From an uncultured Bacteroidales bacterium (lineage in GTDB: Bacteria > Bacteroidota > Bacteroidia > Bacteroidales > UBA932), in NCBI GenBank assembly GCA_944325765.1, contig CALVBH010000033.1:1-64000 (forward strand): DNA of 64,000 nt, given 5' to 3'. Position 1 is the first letter of the stretch; each line of letters begins with the position of its first letter. Under the pieces are notes generated by a model. The model did not search any database. It was not told where the DNA came from and saw only the letters and a list, made by a program, of their open reading frames with translations. Of this stretch, positions 45,322-53,603 are shown piece after piece. Made by a program: the position numbers and the translations under genes.

Positions 45322-46682
45322 AAAAATACGAAAACATATACTTCATCGGTATCGGCGGCATCGGGATGAGCGCCATAGCCAGATACTGCAGATTCAAGGG
45401 ATACAATGTCTCCGGCTACGACAGGACGCCGTCAGAACTGACGGAAGAACTGGAAAAGGAAGGCATTGCCGTCCATTACGAGGACAATACGGCCTTCGTT
45501 CCGGGAAATCCCGACAACACGCTCGTCATCTACACCCCTGCCATCCCGCAAGACATGGGAGAGCTGGTCTACGTCCGGGAGCATGGCTACAAGGTCCTGA
45601 AAAGATCGCGCATTCTCGGTGAAATCACGGACGGCGAAAGATGCCTTGCTGTGGCTGGAACCCACGGAAAAACGACCACGAGCACACTTCTGGCCCATAT
45701 TTTCGAGCACAGCGGCTGCGGCTGCTCCGCCTTCCTCGGCGGCATCTCTAAAAACTACGGCACGAATCTGCTGACAGCACCGAACGACATAGTCGTGGTA
45801 GAAGCCGACGAATTCGACCGGTCTTTCCTCCAGCTTCATCCTGAAACGGCCGTCATCACGGCCATGGACGCCGACCATCTGGACATTTACTCGGACCTGG
45901 CGCACGTAACGGAAGCATTCAAGGCTTTCGCATCACAGGTCAGCGGAACCGTCATCGCCAAATACGGGCTCGACATAACCGCACGGGATACTTCGGCCAG
46001 AGTTCTCAGCTATGCATACGACGATGTCAGGGCGGACTTCCATGCCGAAAACATCTGTAAGGACGAATGCGGCTACTTCACGTTCGGCCTGAAACATCCT
46101 CAGGGAACGGTGAAAGGCTGCAGGGTCGGGATTCCGGGCTGGGTGAACGTGGAGAACGGCATCGCGGCAGCGGCTGTTGCACTGGTTTCCGGGATTGCCC
46201 CTGAAAAGATAAGGGCGGCGCTGGCGGACTTTTCCGGAGTTAAACGAAGATTCGATATCCATTTCAATATTCCGGGACACGCCTATGTGGACGACTACGC
46301 CCACCATCCGGCAGAAATCGCGGCTGCCATAAGCTCTATCCGGGACATTTTTCCGGGAAGAAAGCTGACTGCCGTGTTCCAGCCGCACCTTTATACCAGG
46401 ACGCGGGACTTTGCGGCCGGATTCGCGGCAGCACTGGACCAGGCAGACAGGCTGATATTGCTCGACATCTATCCGGCACGGGAAGAGCCGATCCCGGGAG
46501 TGACTTCGGAAATCATTTACGACAAAATGACGCTGGCCGACAAGATCCTCATAAAAAAAGAGGAACTTTTGGAGACTCTCGAAGCAGAAGATATCGATAC
46601 TTTGGTTACTTTTGGAGCCGGAAACATAGACCGGTACATCCAGAACATAACCGATATGATGAAAAGACGTTACGGTAAATGA
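45318..46682 (+). CDS. murC: UDP-MurNAc-L-alanine ligase MurC
   Basis: Adds L-alanine to UDP-MurNAc. The N-terminal GIGGIGMSAIARYC, ATP loop VAGTHGKTTTSTLLA (near residue 112), VEADEFDRSFL, and YVDDYAHHPAEIAA (near residue 330) are textbook MurC marks. It is complete at 454 aa. It starts in ATGA overlap with murG and ends in ATGA overlap with ftsQ. Confidence 0.97.
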   Translation: MKKYENIYFIGIGGIGMSAIARYCRFKGYNVSGYDRTPSELTEELEKEGIAVHYEDNTAFVPGNPDNTLVIYTPAIPQDMGELVYVREHGYKVLKRSRILGEITDGERCLAVAGTHGKTTTSTLLAHIFEHSGCGCSAFLGGISKNYGTNLLTAPNDIVVVEADEFDRSFLQLHPETAVITAMDADHLDIYSDLAHVTEAFKAFASQVSGTVIAKYGLDITARDTSARVLSYAYDDVRADFHAENICKDECGYFTFGLKHPQGTVKGCRVGIPGWVNVENGIAAAAVALVSGIAPEKIRAALADFSGVKRRFDIHFNIPGHAYVDDYAHHPAEIAAAISSIRDIFPGRKLTAVFQPHLYTRTRDFAAGFAAALDQADRLILLDIYPAREEPIPGVTSEIIYDKMTLADKILIKKEELLETLEAEDIDTLVTFGAGNIDRYIQNITDMMKRRYGK

Positions 46683-47467
46683 AACTGTCTGGGAACATAC
46701 TCGTGTCCGTATTCGAATGGGCGGCAGTATGCGTCATCCTGATATGCCTGACGGCAGCTATGAATGCAAGCGCCGGCAGCAGGAAGGCGCAGCTCTGCAC
46801 CGGTATGGACATCTGTATCAGGGACAGTACGGAAAACCGGTTCGTTTCCCCCGGAGACATAGCCGGATATGTGTCGGCCGACTACGGACAGGTCACCGGC
46901 ATCCCGGTCATGGAGCTGGACCTGAAAAGGATGGAAACCGTGCTCGACTCGCGGAGCGCCATCCTGAAAAGCGAGGCATACTGCACGAAAGACGGGATCC
47001 TGCACATAGACGTGACCCAAAGGGAACCGGTGATGAGGTTCCAGAAAGGCGGGCAGGGCTTCTATGCCGATGAGCGCGGCTATGTTTTCCCCCTCAAGCC
47101 GGGGAAAGCGAGCTATGTGATAGTGATAGACGGAAACATTCCCATAGAAACCGGGGACGCAGGGAAAGGCAAAGCCGTTTCCGGGAAAGAAAAGGAGTGG
47201 CTGGACCGTATGGGCGCAATGGTTTCCTATATGAACCGCCACAAGGTCTGGAACCGCAGCATAGTGCAGATACACGTCTCGGATAACGGAGACCTGATTC
47301 TCATCCCGCGGGAGGGCAGGGAAAAGTTCATTTTCGGGAAACCGGAAAAGATAGAGGAGAAATTCGAACTGATGGAGCTGTATTACTCGGCCGTCGTCCC
47401 GTCCGGTGAAAAGGACCGCTACGGTACAGTCGATGTAAGATACGACAAACAGATAATTTGCAAATAA
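46679..47467 (+). CDS. ftsQ: FtsQ-like division protein
   Basis: 262-aa bitopic protein. One N-terminal helix (about residues 8-28, VSVFEWAAVCVILICLTAAM) is followed by a periplasmic part with a POTRA/beta-domain pattern (LKSEAYCTKDGILHIDVTQREPVMRF), as in the DivIB/FtsQ family. Sequence is weakly conserved; the position between murC and ftsA supports the call. FtsQ links FtsB/FtsL to the division machinery. Confidence 0.85.
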   Translation: MKLSGNILVSVFEWAAVCVILICLTAAMNASAGSRKAQLCTGMDICIRDSTENRFVSPGDIAGYVSADYGQVTGIPVMELDLKRMETVLDSRSAILKSEAYCTKDGILHIDVTQREPVMRFQKGGQGFYADERGYVFPLKPGKASYVIVIDGNIPIETGDAGKGKAVSGKEKEWLDRMGAMVSYMNRHKVWNRSIVQIHVSDNGDLILIPREGREKFIFGKPEKIEEKFELMELYYSAVVPSGEKDRYGTVDVRYDKQIICK

Positions 47468-47478
47468 CGTAAAAGCCC

Positions 47479-48909
47479 ATGGAAGACAAACATATAGTAG
47501 CTGTCGATCTGGGATCCAGCAAGATAGCGCTGACAGTAGCCAGAATAAACGAAAACGACATTCAGGTGATTTACTACAGGGAGGAACCGTCGGAAGGTAT
47601 CCGGAACAGTTATGTGTTCAATTCCATGAAGGTGACCAAACCTCTGTCCAGGCTGATAGAAGATGCTGAAAAAGAACTCAACATCAGAATCACGCAGGCT
47701 GTGGTCGGGATGCCGAAATACAGGGTGAAACAGCAGACCGGCCAGGCCAAGATGAAGATGAATCCGGAGGAATGCATAACCGAAGAAGACGTAAACATAC
47801 TGAAAACAAGTGCTTTGGAATCATATCCCCTCGACGATGAAAGGAGTGACGAGCTGTTCGGGGCTGTCGCCCAGTCTTTTTCCAACGGGGAAGATTTCCA
47901 GCTCGTGGAAAGCGATATCATCGGGATGCCGAGCGAAGTCCTCGAAGGGAACTTCAAGATTTTCGTCGGAAAGAAAAGCGCCCTGCACTCCATAGACGTG
48001 ACGTTCAACCACCTGAACATCGGCATAGCGAAAAAATACTTCACTCCCGATGTTCTGGCGAAGGCCGTACTGACACCTTCGGAAATGGAAAACGGAGTGG
48101 CGCTGATAGACTTCGGAGGCGGGGTTACCTCCGTATCGGTATACTACGGCAGCATCATGAGGCATTACGCCTCCATCCCGTTCGGCGGAGCGTCCATAAC
48201 TTCGGACATCAGGACGGAGTGCATGATTTCGGACACGCTGGCAGAGAACATAAAGCTCGCTTTCGGGGCCTGCATGCCTGACAAGCTGCAGAATCTGAGC
48301 GAGAAAATCATCCAGATAAACAGCGGCAACGCCTCTCCGAACAAGCAGCTTCCGGTAAAATATCTGTCTGAAATCATTTCGTGCAGGGTAAAGGAAATCA
48401 TAGATGCGATATTGTATGAAATAGAAAGGAGCGGCTTCGCCGACAATCTCCGCAACGGCATTGTCCTGACGGGAGGAGGGGCCAACCTGACGAACTGCGC
48501 GAACTACATAAAGGAAATTTCAGGATACAGCGTCAGATCCGGATATCCGCGGCATCTGTTCTCCGCTACGGGCTGCGACGGGGTATTCGAGACGGACGCG
48601 GCAGTCAGCATCGGACTTGTCCTGGCCGCCAAGGCCGACAGGATTCCCGACTGCATTCAGGGCGAAAGCACTGTCAGAATCGGCGGCACCGTAACTTTCG
48701 ACGACAATACTGCGGAAGAGCACTCCGGAGAGACGCCGGAACTTTTCCCTGAAGGCGAAATCGAGGAAGAGCCGAAAAAACAGGAAGACGAAGTAAAAAG
48801 ACACAGGGAGAAGTCCCGGAAACCGGACACGGAAACGAAAAAGACTCCGTCCAAACCGGTTACATGGTTCAAGACCCTGTTCGAAGACATAATGAAGGAA
48901 AACGCTTAA
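47479..48909 (+). CDS. ftsA: Cell division ATPase FtsA
   Basis: Actin-like protein that tethers FtsZ to the membrane. Phosphate 1 loop is VAVDLGSSKIALTV (near residue 6), phosphate 2 is ALIDFGGGVTSVSVY (near 214), and the adenosine motif is GIVLTGGGANLTNC (near 330). After the core there is a charged linker (about residues 410-455, rich in Glu and Lys), and the last 20 residues form an amphipathic helix (WFKTLFEDIMKEN), the membrane-targeting sequence. ftsZ follows after 13 bp. Confidence 0.96.
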   Translation: MEDKHIVAVDLGSSKIALTVARINENDIQVIYYREEPSEGIRNSYVFNSMKVTKPLSRLIEDAEKELNIRITQAVVGMPKYRVKQQTGQAKMKMNPEECITEEDVNILKTSALESYPLDDERSDELFGAVAQSFSNGEDFQLVESDIIGMPSEVLEGNFKIFVGKKSALHSIDVTFNHLNIGIAKKYFTPDVLAKAVLTPSEMENGVALIDFGGGVTSVSVYYGSIMRHYASIPFGGASITSDIRTECMISDTLAENIKLAFGACMPDKLQNLSEKIIQINSGNASPNKQLPVKYLSEIISCRVKEIIDAILYEIERSGFADNLRNGIVLTGGGANLTNCANYIKEISGYSVRSGYPRHLFSATGCDGVFETDAAVSIGLVLAAKADRIPDCIQGESTVRIGGTVTFDDNTAEEHSGETPELFPEGEIEEEPKKQEDEVKRHREKSRKPDTETKKTPSKPVTWFKTLFEDIMKENA

Positions 48910-48922
48910 ACAGGAGGTCGTT

Positions 48923-50164
48923 ATGGGCGATATATTACCGAATGACTGGCAGCCGGGAAATTCCATCATAAAGGTTCTGGGCGTAGGGGGAGGCGGCTGC
49001 AACGCCGTGAACTACATGTACAGCCAGAAAATGGAAGGCTGCGACTTCATAGTGTGCAACACCGACTCGCAGGCTCTCCGCAAAAGCGATGTGCCGGTGA
49101 AACTCCAGCTCGGCAAAGGGCTCGGTGCGGGAACAGACCCGGTAAAGGGACGCAACGCCGCTCTGGAAGCCGCCGACAGCATAGCTGCCACGGTACTCGA
49201 CTGCGGCACGAAAATGCTTTTCATCACTGCAGGAATGGGTGGCGGCACAGGTACCGGAGCCGCTCCGGTCATCGCCGACATGGCCAAGAAAAAGGGCATC
49301 CTGACAGTGGCGGTAGTGACCCTGCCGTTCCACAACGAAGGGAACGAATCCCTCTCGAAAGCGATAGACGGCATCCACGAATTGGAGAAATGCGTGGACA
49401 GCATGCTGATAATCAACAACGAAAAGCTCTACGAATGCTACGGCGACCTGCTGATACAGGACGCCTTCCCGAAAGCCGATGAAATACTGGCCACGGCAGT
49501 GCGCGGAGTCATAGAAATCATCACCAAGGCCGGGCACATAAACGTGGATTTCGAAGATGTCAGCAAGATGATGAGGGACAGCGGGATGGCCCTTATGGGC
49601 TGCGGACACGGCAGCGGGGAAAACAGGATACAGGACGCCATAAAGGAGGCGCTGGAGTCTCCCCTGCTGAACGATTTCGACCTCAAGACGGCGAAGAACG
49701 TCCTTATAAACATCACTGTCGGGAAAAACGACAAGGGTCTGCTGATGCGGGAGCTGGATTCGATAAACGACAAGATAAACGAATATACGGGCAACGCGAA
49801 CAATTTCAAGCGCGGCATCATCTACGATGAAAACCCGGAGACCGGAGACAAGATAAGCATCACGGTGATAGCCACCGGCTTCAGGATGAATATGCTCAGT
49901 AGCATTACGGACGTGAATCTCGGAAATCTGATAATGATAGACAACGATTTCGTCTACGACAGCTCCTCTCCCCTGTTCGGAGGAGAGAAGGAACTTCCGG
50001 AATGCCAGGCGAATATCAAGATAGGATACAACGACAGCAGCAACATCCGCAAATTCCATTTCGCCGACGGCGAAGTCCCTGCCCTGATAGTGGCGGAGGG
50101 ACAGAGTATCAGCGCACTGGAATCCGTGGCTGCCATCAGGAGAACATTGAAAAAGGAAAACTGA
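48923..50164 (+). CDS. ftsZ: Cell division GTPase FtsZ
   Basis: Tubulin homologue that forms the Z ring. The nucleotide loop VLGVGGGGCNAVNYM (near residue 18), the GTP signature GMGGGTGTGAAPVIAD (near 108) and the synergy loop NVDFEDV (near 210) are intact. After the core (to about residue 325) comes a variable linker, and the tail ends in a basic IRRTLKKEN that may be the partner-binding peptide. Length is 413 aa. Its stop is one base before gltX, so the tRNA synthetase is probably co-transcribed. Confidence 0.98.
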   Translation: MGDILPNDWQPGNSIIKVLGVGGGGCNAVNYMYSQKMEGCDFIVCNTDSQALRKSDVPVKLQLGKGLGAGTDPVKGRNAALEAADSIAATVLDCGTKMLFITAGMGGGTGTGAAPVIADMAKKKGILTVAVVTLPFHNEGNESLSKAIDGIHELEKCVDSMLIINNEKLYECYGDLLIQDAFPKADEILATAVRGVIEIITKAGHINVDFEDVSKMMRDSGMALMGCGHGSGENRIQDAIKEALESPLLNDFDLKTAKNVLINITVGKNDKGLLMRELDSINDKINEYTGNANNFKRGIIYDENPETGDKISITVIATGFRMNMLSSITDVNLGNLIMIDNDFVYDSSSPLFGGEKELPECQANIKIGYNDSSNIRKFHFADGEVPALIVAEGQSISALESVAAIRRTLKKEN

Positions 50165-50165
50165 T

Positions 50166-51803
50166 ATGGAAAGGAAAACAAGAGTGAGGTTCGCGCCTTC
50201 TCCGACAGGACCGCTGCATATGGGCGGTGTCAGGACTGCGCTTTACAACTACCTCTATGCGAAACAGCATGGAGGCGATTTCATCATAAGAATCGAGGAT
50301 ACGGACTCCCACAGGTTCGTGCCGGGGGCTGAAAAATACATCATAGAAGCCCTGAACTGGTGCGGAATCATACCTGACGAAGGCGTGGATGCTGACGGCA
50401 ATATAGTGGAAACGGCGTCTGAAAGACATCCGCACGCCCCTTACAGGCAGTCCCAGAGACGCGGCATCTACAGGAAATACGCCGAGGAACTGGTGGAAAA
50501 GGGCTACGCCTACTATGCTTTCGATACGGCAGAGGAACTCGCTGCCAAAAGGGAGGAGATGGAAGCCCGCAAGGAAACTTTCATCTACAACCATATCACC
50601 CGCAAATCCCTGCGGAATTCGCTCTCTATGCCGGAAAGCGAATGGAGGCCACTGATTGAGACGCATACCGACTGGACCATCCGGTTCAAGATGCCTGAAA
50701 ACCGGGTCGTGAAAATGGATGACCTGATCCGCGGCCACATAGAGGTGAATACCGACACCCTGGATGACAAGGTGCTCTGGAAAAGGGCCGATGAGCTGCC
50801 TACTTACCACCTGGCGAATATCGTGGATGACCATCTGATGGAAATCACGGAGGTCATACGCGGGGAGGAATGGCTGCCGTCGCTGCCTCTGCACTACCTG
50901 CTTTACGAGGCATTCGGCTGGCAGGACTCCCAGCCGAGGTTTGCGCATCTGTCCCTTCTGCTCAAACCCGACGGCAAGGGCAAGCTCAGCAAACGGGACG
51001 GGGACAGGCTCGGTTTTCCGGTCTTCCCGCTGAAATGGACCAATGCAGAAGGAGAAGTTTCCAGAGGCTACCGTGAAGACGGATATTTTCCGGAAGCCTT
51101 CGTAAATATGCTGGCGATGCTCGGCTGGAATCCGGGAGATGACCGGGAACTGTTCACCATACAGGAGCTGACGGAAGCCTTCTCTCTGGACAGAGTCATC
51201 AAGTCAGGGGCGAGATTCAACCCCGACAAGGCGAAATGGTACAACAAGGAATACCTCCGGATGAAATCCGACGACGAGCTTACAGACCTGTTCATCCCCG
51301 TGCTCGAAAGTCACGGGATGCAGATTGTGGCCTGCCCGAAATGCGCTCTTACGGCGGGTGCAGAAGTGACGGTGCAGGGCGCGGATTTCAGGAACCGCAT
51401 CTTTACACGGGATTACGTCCGCCGCATAGTGTCTCTGATAAAGGAAAGGGCCACTTTCGTTGCAGATTTCTGGGACATAGCCTCATACCTGTTCGTGGCT
51501 CCATCCGATTATGCGGAAAAGGATGTGGCCAAGTTCTGGAAAGAGGAAAACTATACGCTGGCTTACCGTGTGGCGGACTTCATTACCGGATTCCAGGGCG
51601 AATTCACCAAGGAATCACTGGAAGGTCCTCTGGAGGAATTCATCAGGGGCAACGGCTTCCCTATGGGGAAAGTGATGAACTGCCTCCGTCTGGCTCTGGT
51701 CGGTGCTTCCAGCGGCCTGGGCATAGCGGACATCGTCACCATCATAGGAAAGGAAGAATTTTCGGAGCGGATGAAGAAAATAGCTGCGACCCAAAAGTCC
51801 TAA
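50166..51803 (+). CDS. gltX: Glutamyl-tRNA synthetase
   Basis: Charges tRNA-Glu; the product also feeds tetrapyrrole synthesis in some bacteria. It is a class I enzyme: the HIGH-type motif is in RFAPSPTGPLHMGGVRTAL (near residue 8) and the KMSKS-type loop is GKLSKRDGDRLG (near 280). The insert before the Rossmann second half and the C-terminal anticodon-binding part are complete at 545 aa. It stands at the end of the dcw run, followed by a long set of hairpins. Whether it also charges tRNA-Gln cannot be told. Confidence 0.97.
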   Translation: MERKTRVRFAPSPTGPLHMGGVRTALYNYLYAKQHGGDFIIRIEDTDSHRFVPGAEKYIIEALNWCGIIPDEGVDADGNIVETASERHPHAPYRQSQRRGIYRKYAEELVEKGYAYYAFDTAEELAAKREEMEARKETFIYNHITRKSLRNSLSMPESEWRPLIETHTDWTIRFKMPENRVVKMDDLIRGHIEVNTDTLDDKVLWKRADELPTYHLANIVDDHLMEITEVIRGEEWLPSLPLHYLLYEAFGWQDSQPRFAHLSLLLKPDGKGKLSKRDGDRLGFPVFPLKWTNAEGEVSRGYREDGYFPEAFVNMLAMLGWNPGDDRELFTIQELTEAFSLDRVIKSGARFNPDKAKWYNKEYLRMKSDDELTDLFIPVLESHGMQIVACPKCALTAGAEVTVQGADFRNRIFTRDYVRRIVSLIKERATFVADFWDIASYLFVAPSDYAEKDVAKFWKEENYTLAYRVADFITGFQGEFTKESLEGPLEEFIRGNGFPMGKVMNCLRLALVGASSGLGIADIVTIIGKEEFSERMKKIAATQKS

Positions 51804-51806
51804 AAA

Positions 51807-51896
51807 GTCCCGTAGGGACCGCACCCGTAGTGGTGCGTAAGCCCCCCTAATAGGGGGTGCAGGGGGTTAGAATGGGTCAGTCTTTCGAAGAAAGAC
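51807..51896. repeat. Four consecutive hairpins after gltX
   Basis: Stems are GTCCC/GGGAC (51807-51819), CGCACC/GGTGCG (51820-51837), CCCCCTA/TAGGGGG (51843-51857) and GTCTTTC/GAAAGAC (51880-51896). A fifth follows at 51901. The first starts 4 bp after the gltX stop. Together they form a dense fold in a 132-bp gap with no gene. Confidence 0.8.
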
Positions 51897-51900
51897 GTTT

Positions 51901-51934
51901 GAGGGTGACACAAAAGAGATTTTGTGTCACCCTC
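51901..51934. terminator. Bidirectional terminator between gltX and the GntR gene
   Basis: Perfect 15-bp arms, GAGGGTGACACAAAA (51901-51915) and its complement (51920-51934), enclose a GAGA loop. It lies between two converging genes, 1 bp from the GntR stop. The A/T-rich apex rather than a T-run makes it unlike a classical intrinsic terminator, but the location is right for both strands. Confidence 0.7.
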
Positions 51935-51935
51935 G

Positions 51936-52637
51936 TCAGCCTTTTGTATTGTTCTCGATGGAGAACTCTATAATCCCCTTAAGATGCGTGCGCAGAATAG
52001 CTTCTGCTGCATCCTCGTCCTGGTCGATGATGCAGCGAAGCATTTCGTGATGCTCCCCGGAAACGATTTCCTTCGGGGTCACGCATACGTTATACTTTCT
52101 GTAATACGTCAGTACGTCAGGGGTAATCACTAAAAGCAATGAGGCAGTCACAGGATTATGGGCACCCCTGGCTATAGCCTGATGATAGGCGAAATCCTTG
52201 GCATTCTGCTGGTCCGTACCGAAATACCTGTCGCACTCATCCAACGCATACCGCATCGCGGCGATGTCTTTTTCCGTCCTGTGCCGGGCACTCATCCGGA
52301 TGGAATCCACTTCGAGCATCACCCTCACGTGCACCAGAGACTCGAAATCGTAGCTTTCTATCTGCAGGACATCGGAAATCAGCCCCTCCAAAGCCTGCAC
52401 AGTCTGCTCGGCCACTACAGTTCCGCTCTGCGGATAAGTCTTCACGATGCCATAGAATTCAAGTTTCTGAAATGCTGTCCTTACGTGGGCGCGGCTCACT
52501 CCCAGCTGCTCAGCCATACGTCTTTCCGCCGGAAGTCTGTCGCCAGGGAGCAGACGTCCGGAATCAAGGAGCGCACGAATATGTCTTATCACAGTTTCTA
52601 CCTGCGGTGAATGAGTCGAATTTGGCATTAATCTCAT
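51936..52637 (-). CDS. GntR-family (FadR/FCD subfamily) transcriptional regulator
   Basis: Winged-helix repressor-type protein, 233 aa from the ATG at 52637. The HTH at about residues 10-75 has the family signature GDRLPAERRMAEQLGVSRAHVR. The FCD effector domain follows, with the metal-ligand type histidines in DFAYHQAI, ARGAHNP and GEHHEML. FCD regulators of uronate pathways sense sugar acids; beside alginate genes the likely effector is DEH or a related acid (inference). A perfect ATTGGTTAACCAAT operator candidate lies at 55168. An ATG at 52628 is also possible and fits the promoter position. Confidence 0.9.
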   Translation of the reverse strand: MRLMPNSTHSPQVETVIRHIRALLDSGRLLPGDRLPAERRMAEQLGVSRAHVRTAFQKLEFYGIVKTYPQSGTVVAEQTVQALEGLISDVLQIESYDFESLVHVRVMLEVDSIRMSARHRTEKDIAAMRYALDECDRYFGTDQQNAKDFAYHQAIARGAHNPVTASLLLVITPDVLTYYRKYNVCVTPKEIVSGEHHEMLRCIIDQDEDAAEAILRTHLKGIIEFSIENNTKG

Positions 52638-52650
52638 AATCGAAACCGGC

Positions 52651-52683
52651 GCAAAAATATAAAATAAAAACCAATTAATCCAA
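52651..52683 (-). promoter_or_regulatory. Promoter for the GntR gene
   Basis: On the minus strand TTG (52683-52681) and TATTTTTGC (52659-52651) are 21 nt apart. The -7 box ends 13 nt before the ATG at 52637. It overlaps the last codons of the lyase-like gene, so the regulator can be made apart from that operon. Confidence 0.5.
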
Positions 52684-53595
52684 TTTTTCAATCATAAAGT
52701 CAGCGAATTTGAGGGTTTCATCCCGTAATTGGTTCTTATTGATTCCCTCCTTGCCGATACTTCTATACAGTCCCCACTTTGGTCTGATGCCGGTGGTTCC
52801 CTCTCTCCAGAGATGCAGTCCAGGTTTCGAAATCCTGACCAGTTCCTTCCTGTCGCTCACTCTCCTGATCACCAGGTCATATGTGCCGTCTGTCAAGGAA
52901 CAGCATACAGTCTCGGTGACTTCCACCCATTCGCCGAGAAAGTCCGACAGGTCCGTCTTGGCGAGATAGACATTCCCGGTATCCTCACTTGACGGACCCA
53001 CATAGATGACCTGGAACTGCTGGCCTCCGCCAGTCAGAGACCTGACAGTGAACGTGATCAGAGGCATTGAAACATCGGCATCCTCAGAAGCGTTGTCTAT
53101 TCCTTTCAGCTGGTGAATGTGTGAAAAACCTGTAGTCGTCTGCATCCCCTCGGGAAGACGGAATTTCCAGGTGTTGCGGATGGTTTCATTCTCCTTGGCT
53201 ACCATAGAGTCCGGGGATTTGGCGTCAGTCTTGATTTCATTTCTCTGACGGTCCGTCACATCCGGTTTTCCCCTGTCGTCATCGTTGTCGATGTGGAGGA
53301 TGAAATCGAAGACATATTTGTCCAGTTCCGCATCGAAACTCTGCCGTATGTGGCGGAAGGGTGCGGAGGCGTGTGCCCCGGACCTGTCAGGAGTCTCGTA
53401 ATTGTATCCACTGGAAACTATCAGGTCATAGGTGCCTTCATCGTTCCCGTCGGCAACCAATGCACCTGGAATCTTCTCTTGGGATCCGTTCCCGTTGTCG
53501 TTTTCTCCGTTTTCCGGACCATCTGCAGCCGGTGAGCTGGCGCAAGACAATGCCATCATCAAAAAGGAGAATACTAGAAATCTGAATGCTTTCAT
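52675..53595 (-). CDS. Jelly-roll polysaccharide-lyase-like lipoprotein
   Basis: 306 aa from the ATG at 53595, with signal and lipobox MMALSC at residue 18 and a Gly/Asn/Glu-rich linker. The order of three short motifs recalls alginate-lyase jelly-roll enzymes (PL7 has RxELR, QIH, YFKAGxYxQ): here DRQRNEIKTD (about residue 122), FSHIHQLKG (about 165) and PKWGLYRSI (about 280). The family cannot be named with certainty; PL7, PL14, PL18 and PL20-like folds are all possible. With a PL6 gene 8 bp upstream in the same direction, it may act on alginate or another uronate polymer at the cell surface. Confidence 0.65.
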   Translation of the reverse strand: MKAFRFLVFSFLMMALSCASSPAADGPENGENDNGNGSQEKIPGALVADGNDEGTYDLIVSSGYNYETPDRSGAHASAPFRHIRQSFDAELDKYVFDFILHIDNDDDRGKPDVTDRQRNEIKTDAKSPDSMVAKENETIRNTWKFRLPEGMQTTTGFSHIHQLKGIDNASEDADVSMPLITFTVRSLTGGGQQFQVIYVGPSSEDTGNVYLAKTDLSDFLGEWVEVTETVCCSLTDGTYDLVIRRVSDRKELVRISKPGLHLWREGTTGIRPKWGLYRSIGKEGINKNQLRDETLKFADFMIEKLD

Positions 53596-53603
53596 ATCCT
53601 TGT

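Noticed and set aside
51807..51934. Possible CRISPR array after gltX
   Set aside because: The hairpins differ in sequence and length and there are no equal spacers or repeated units; no cas genes are near.
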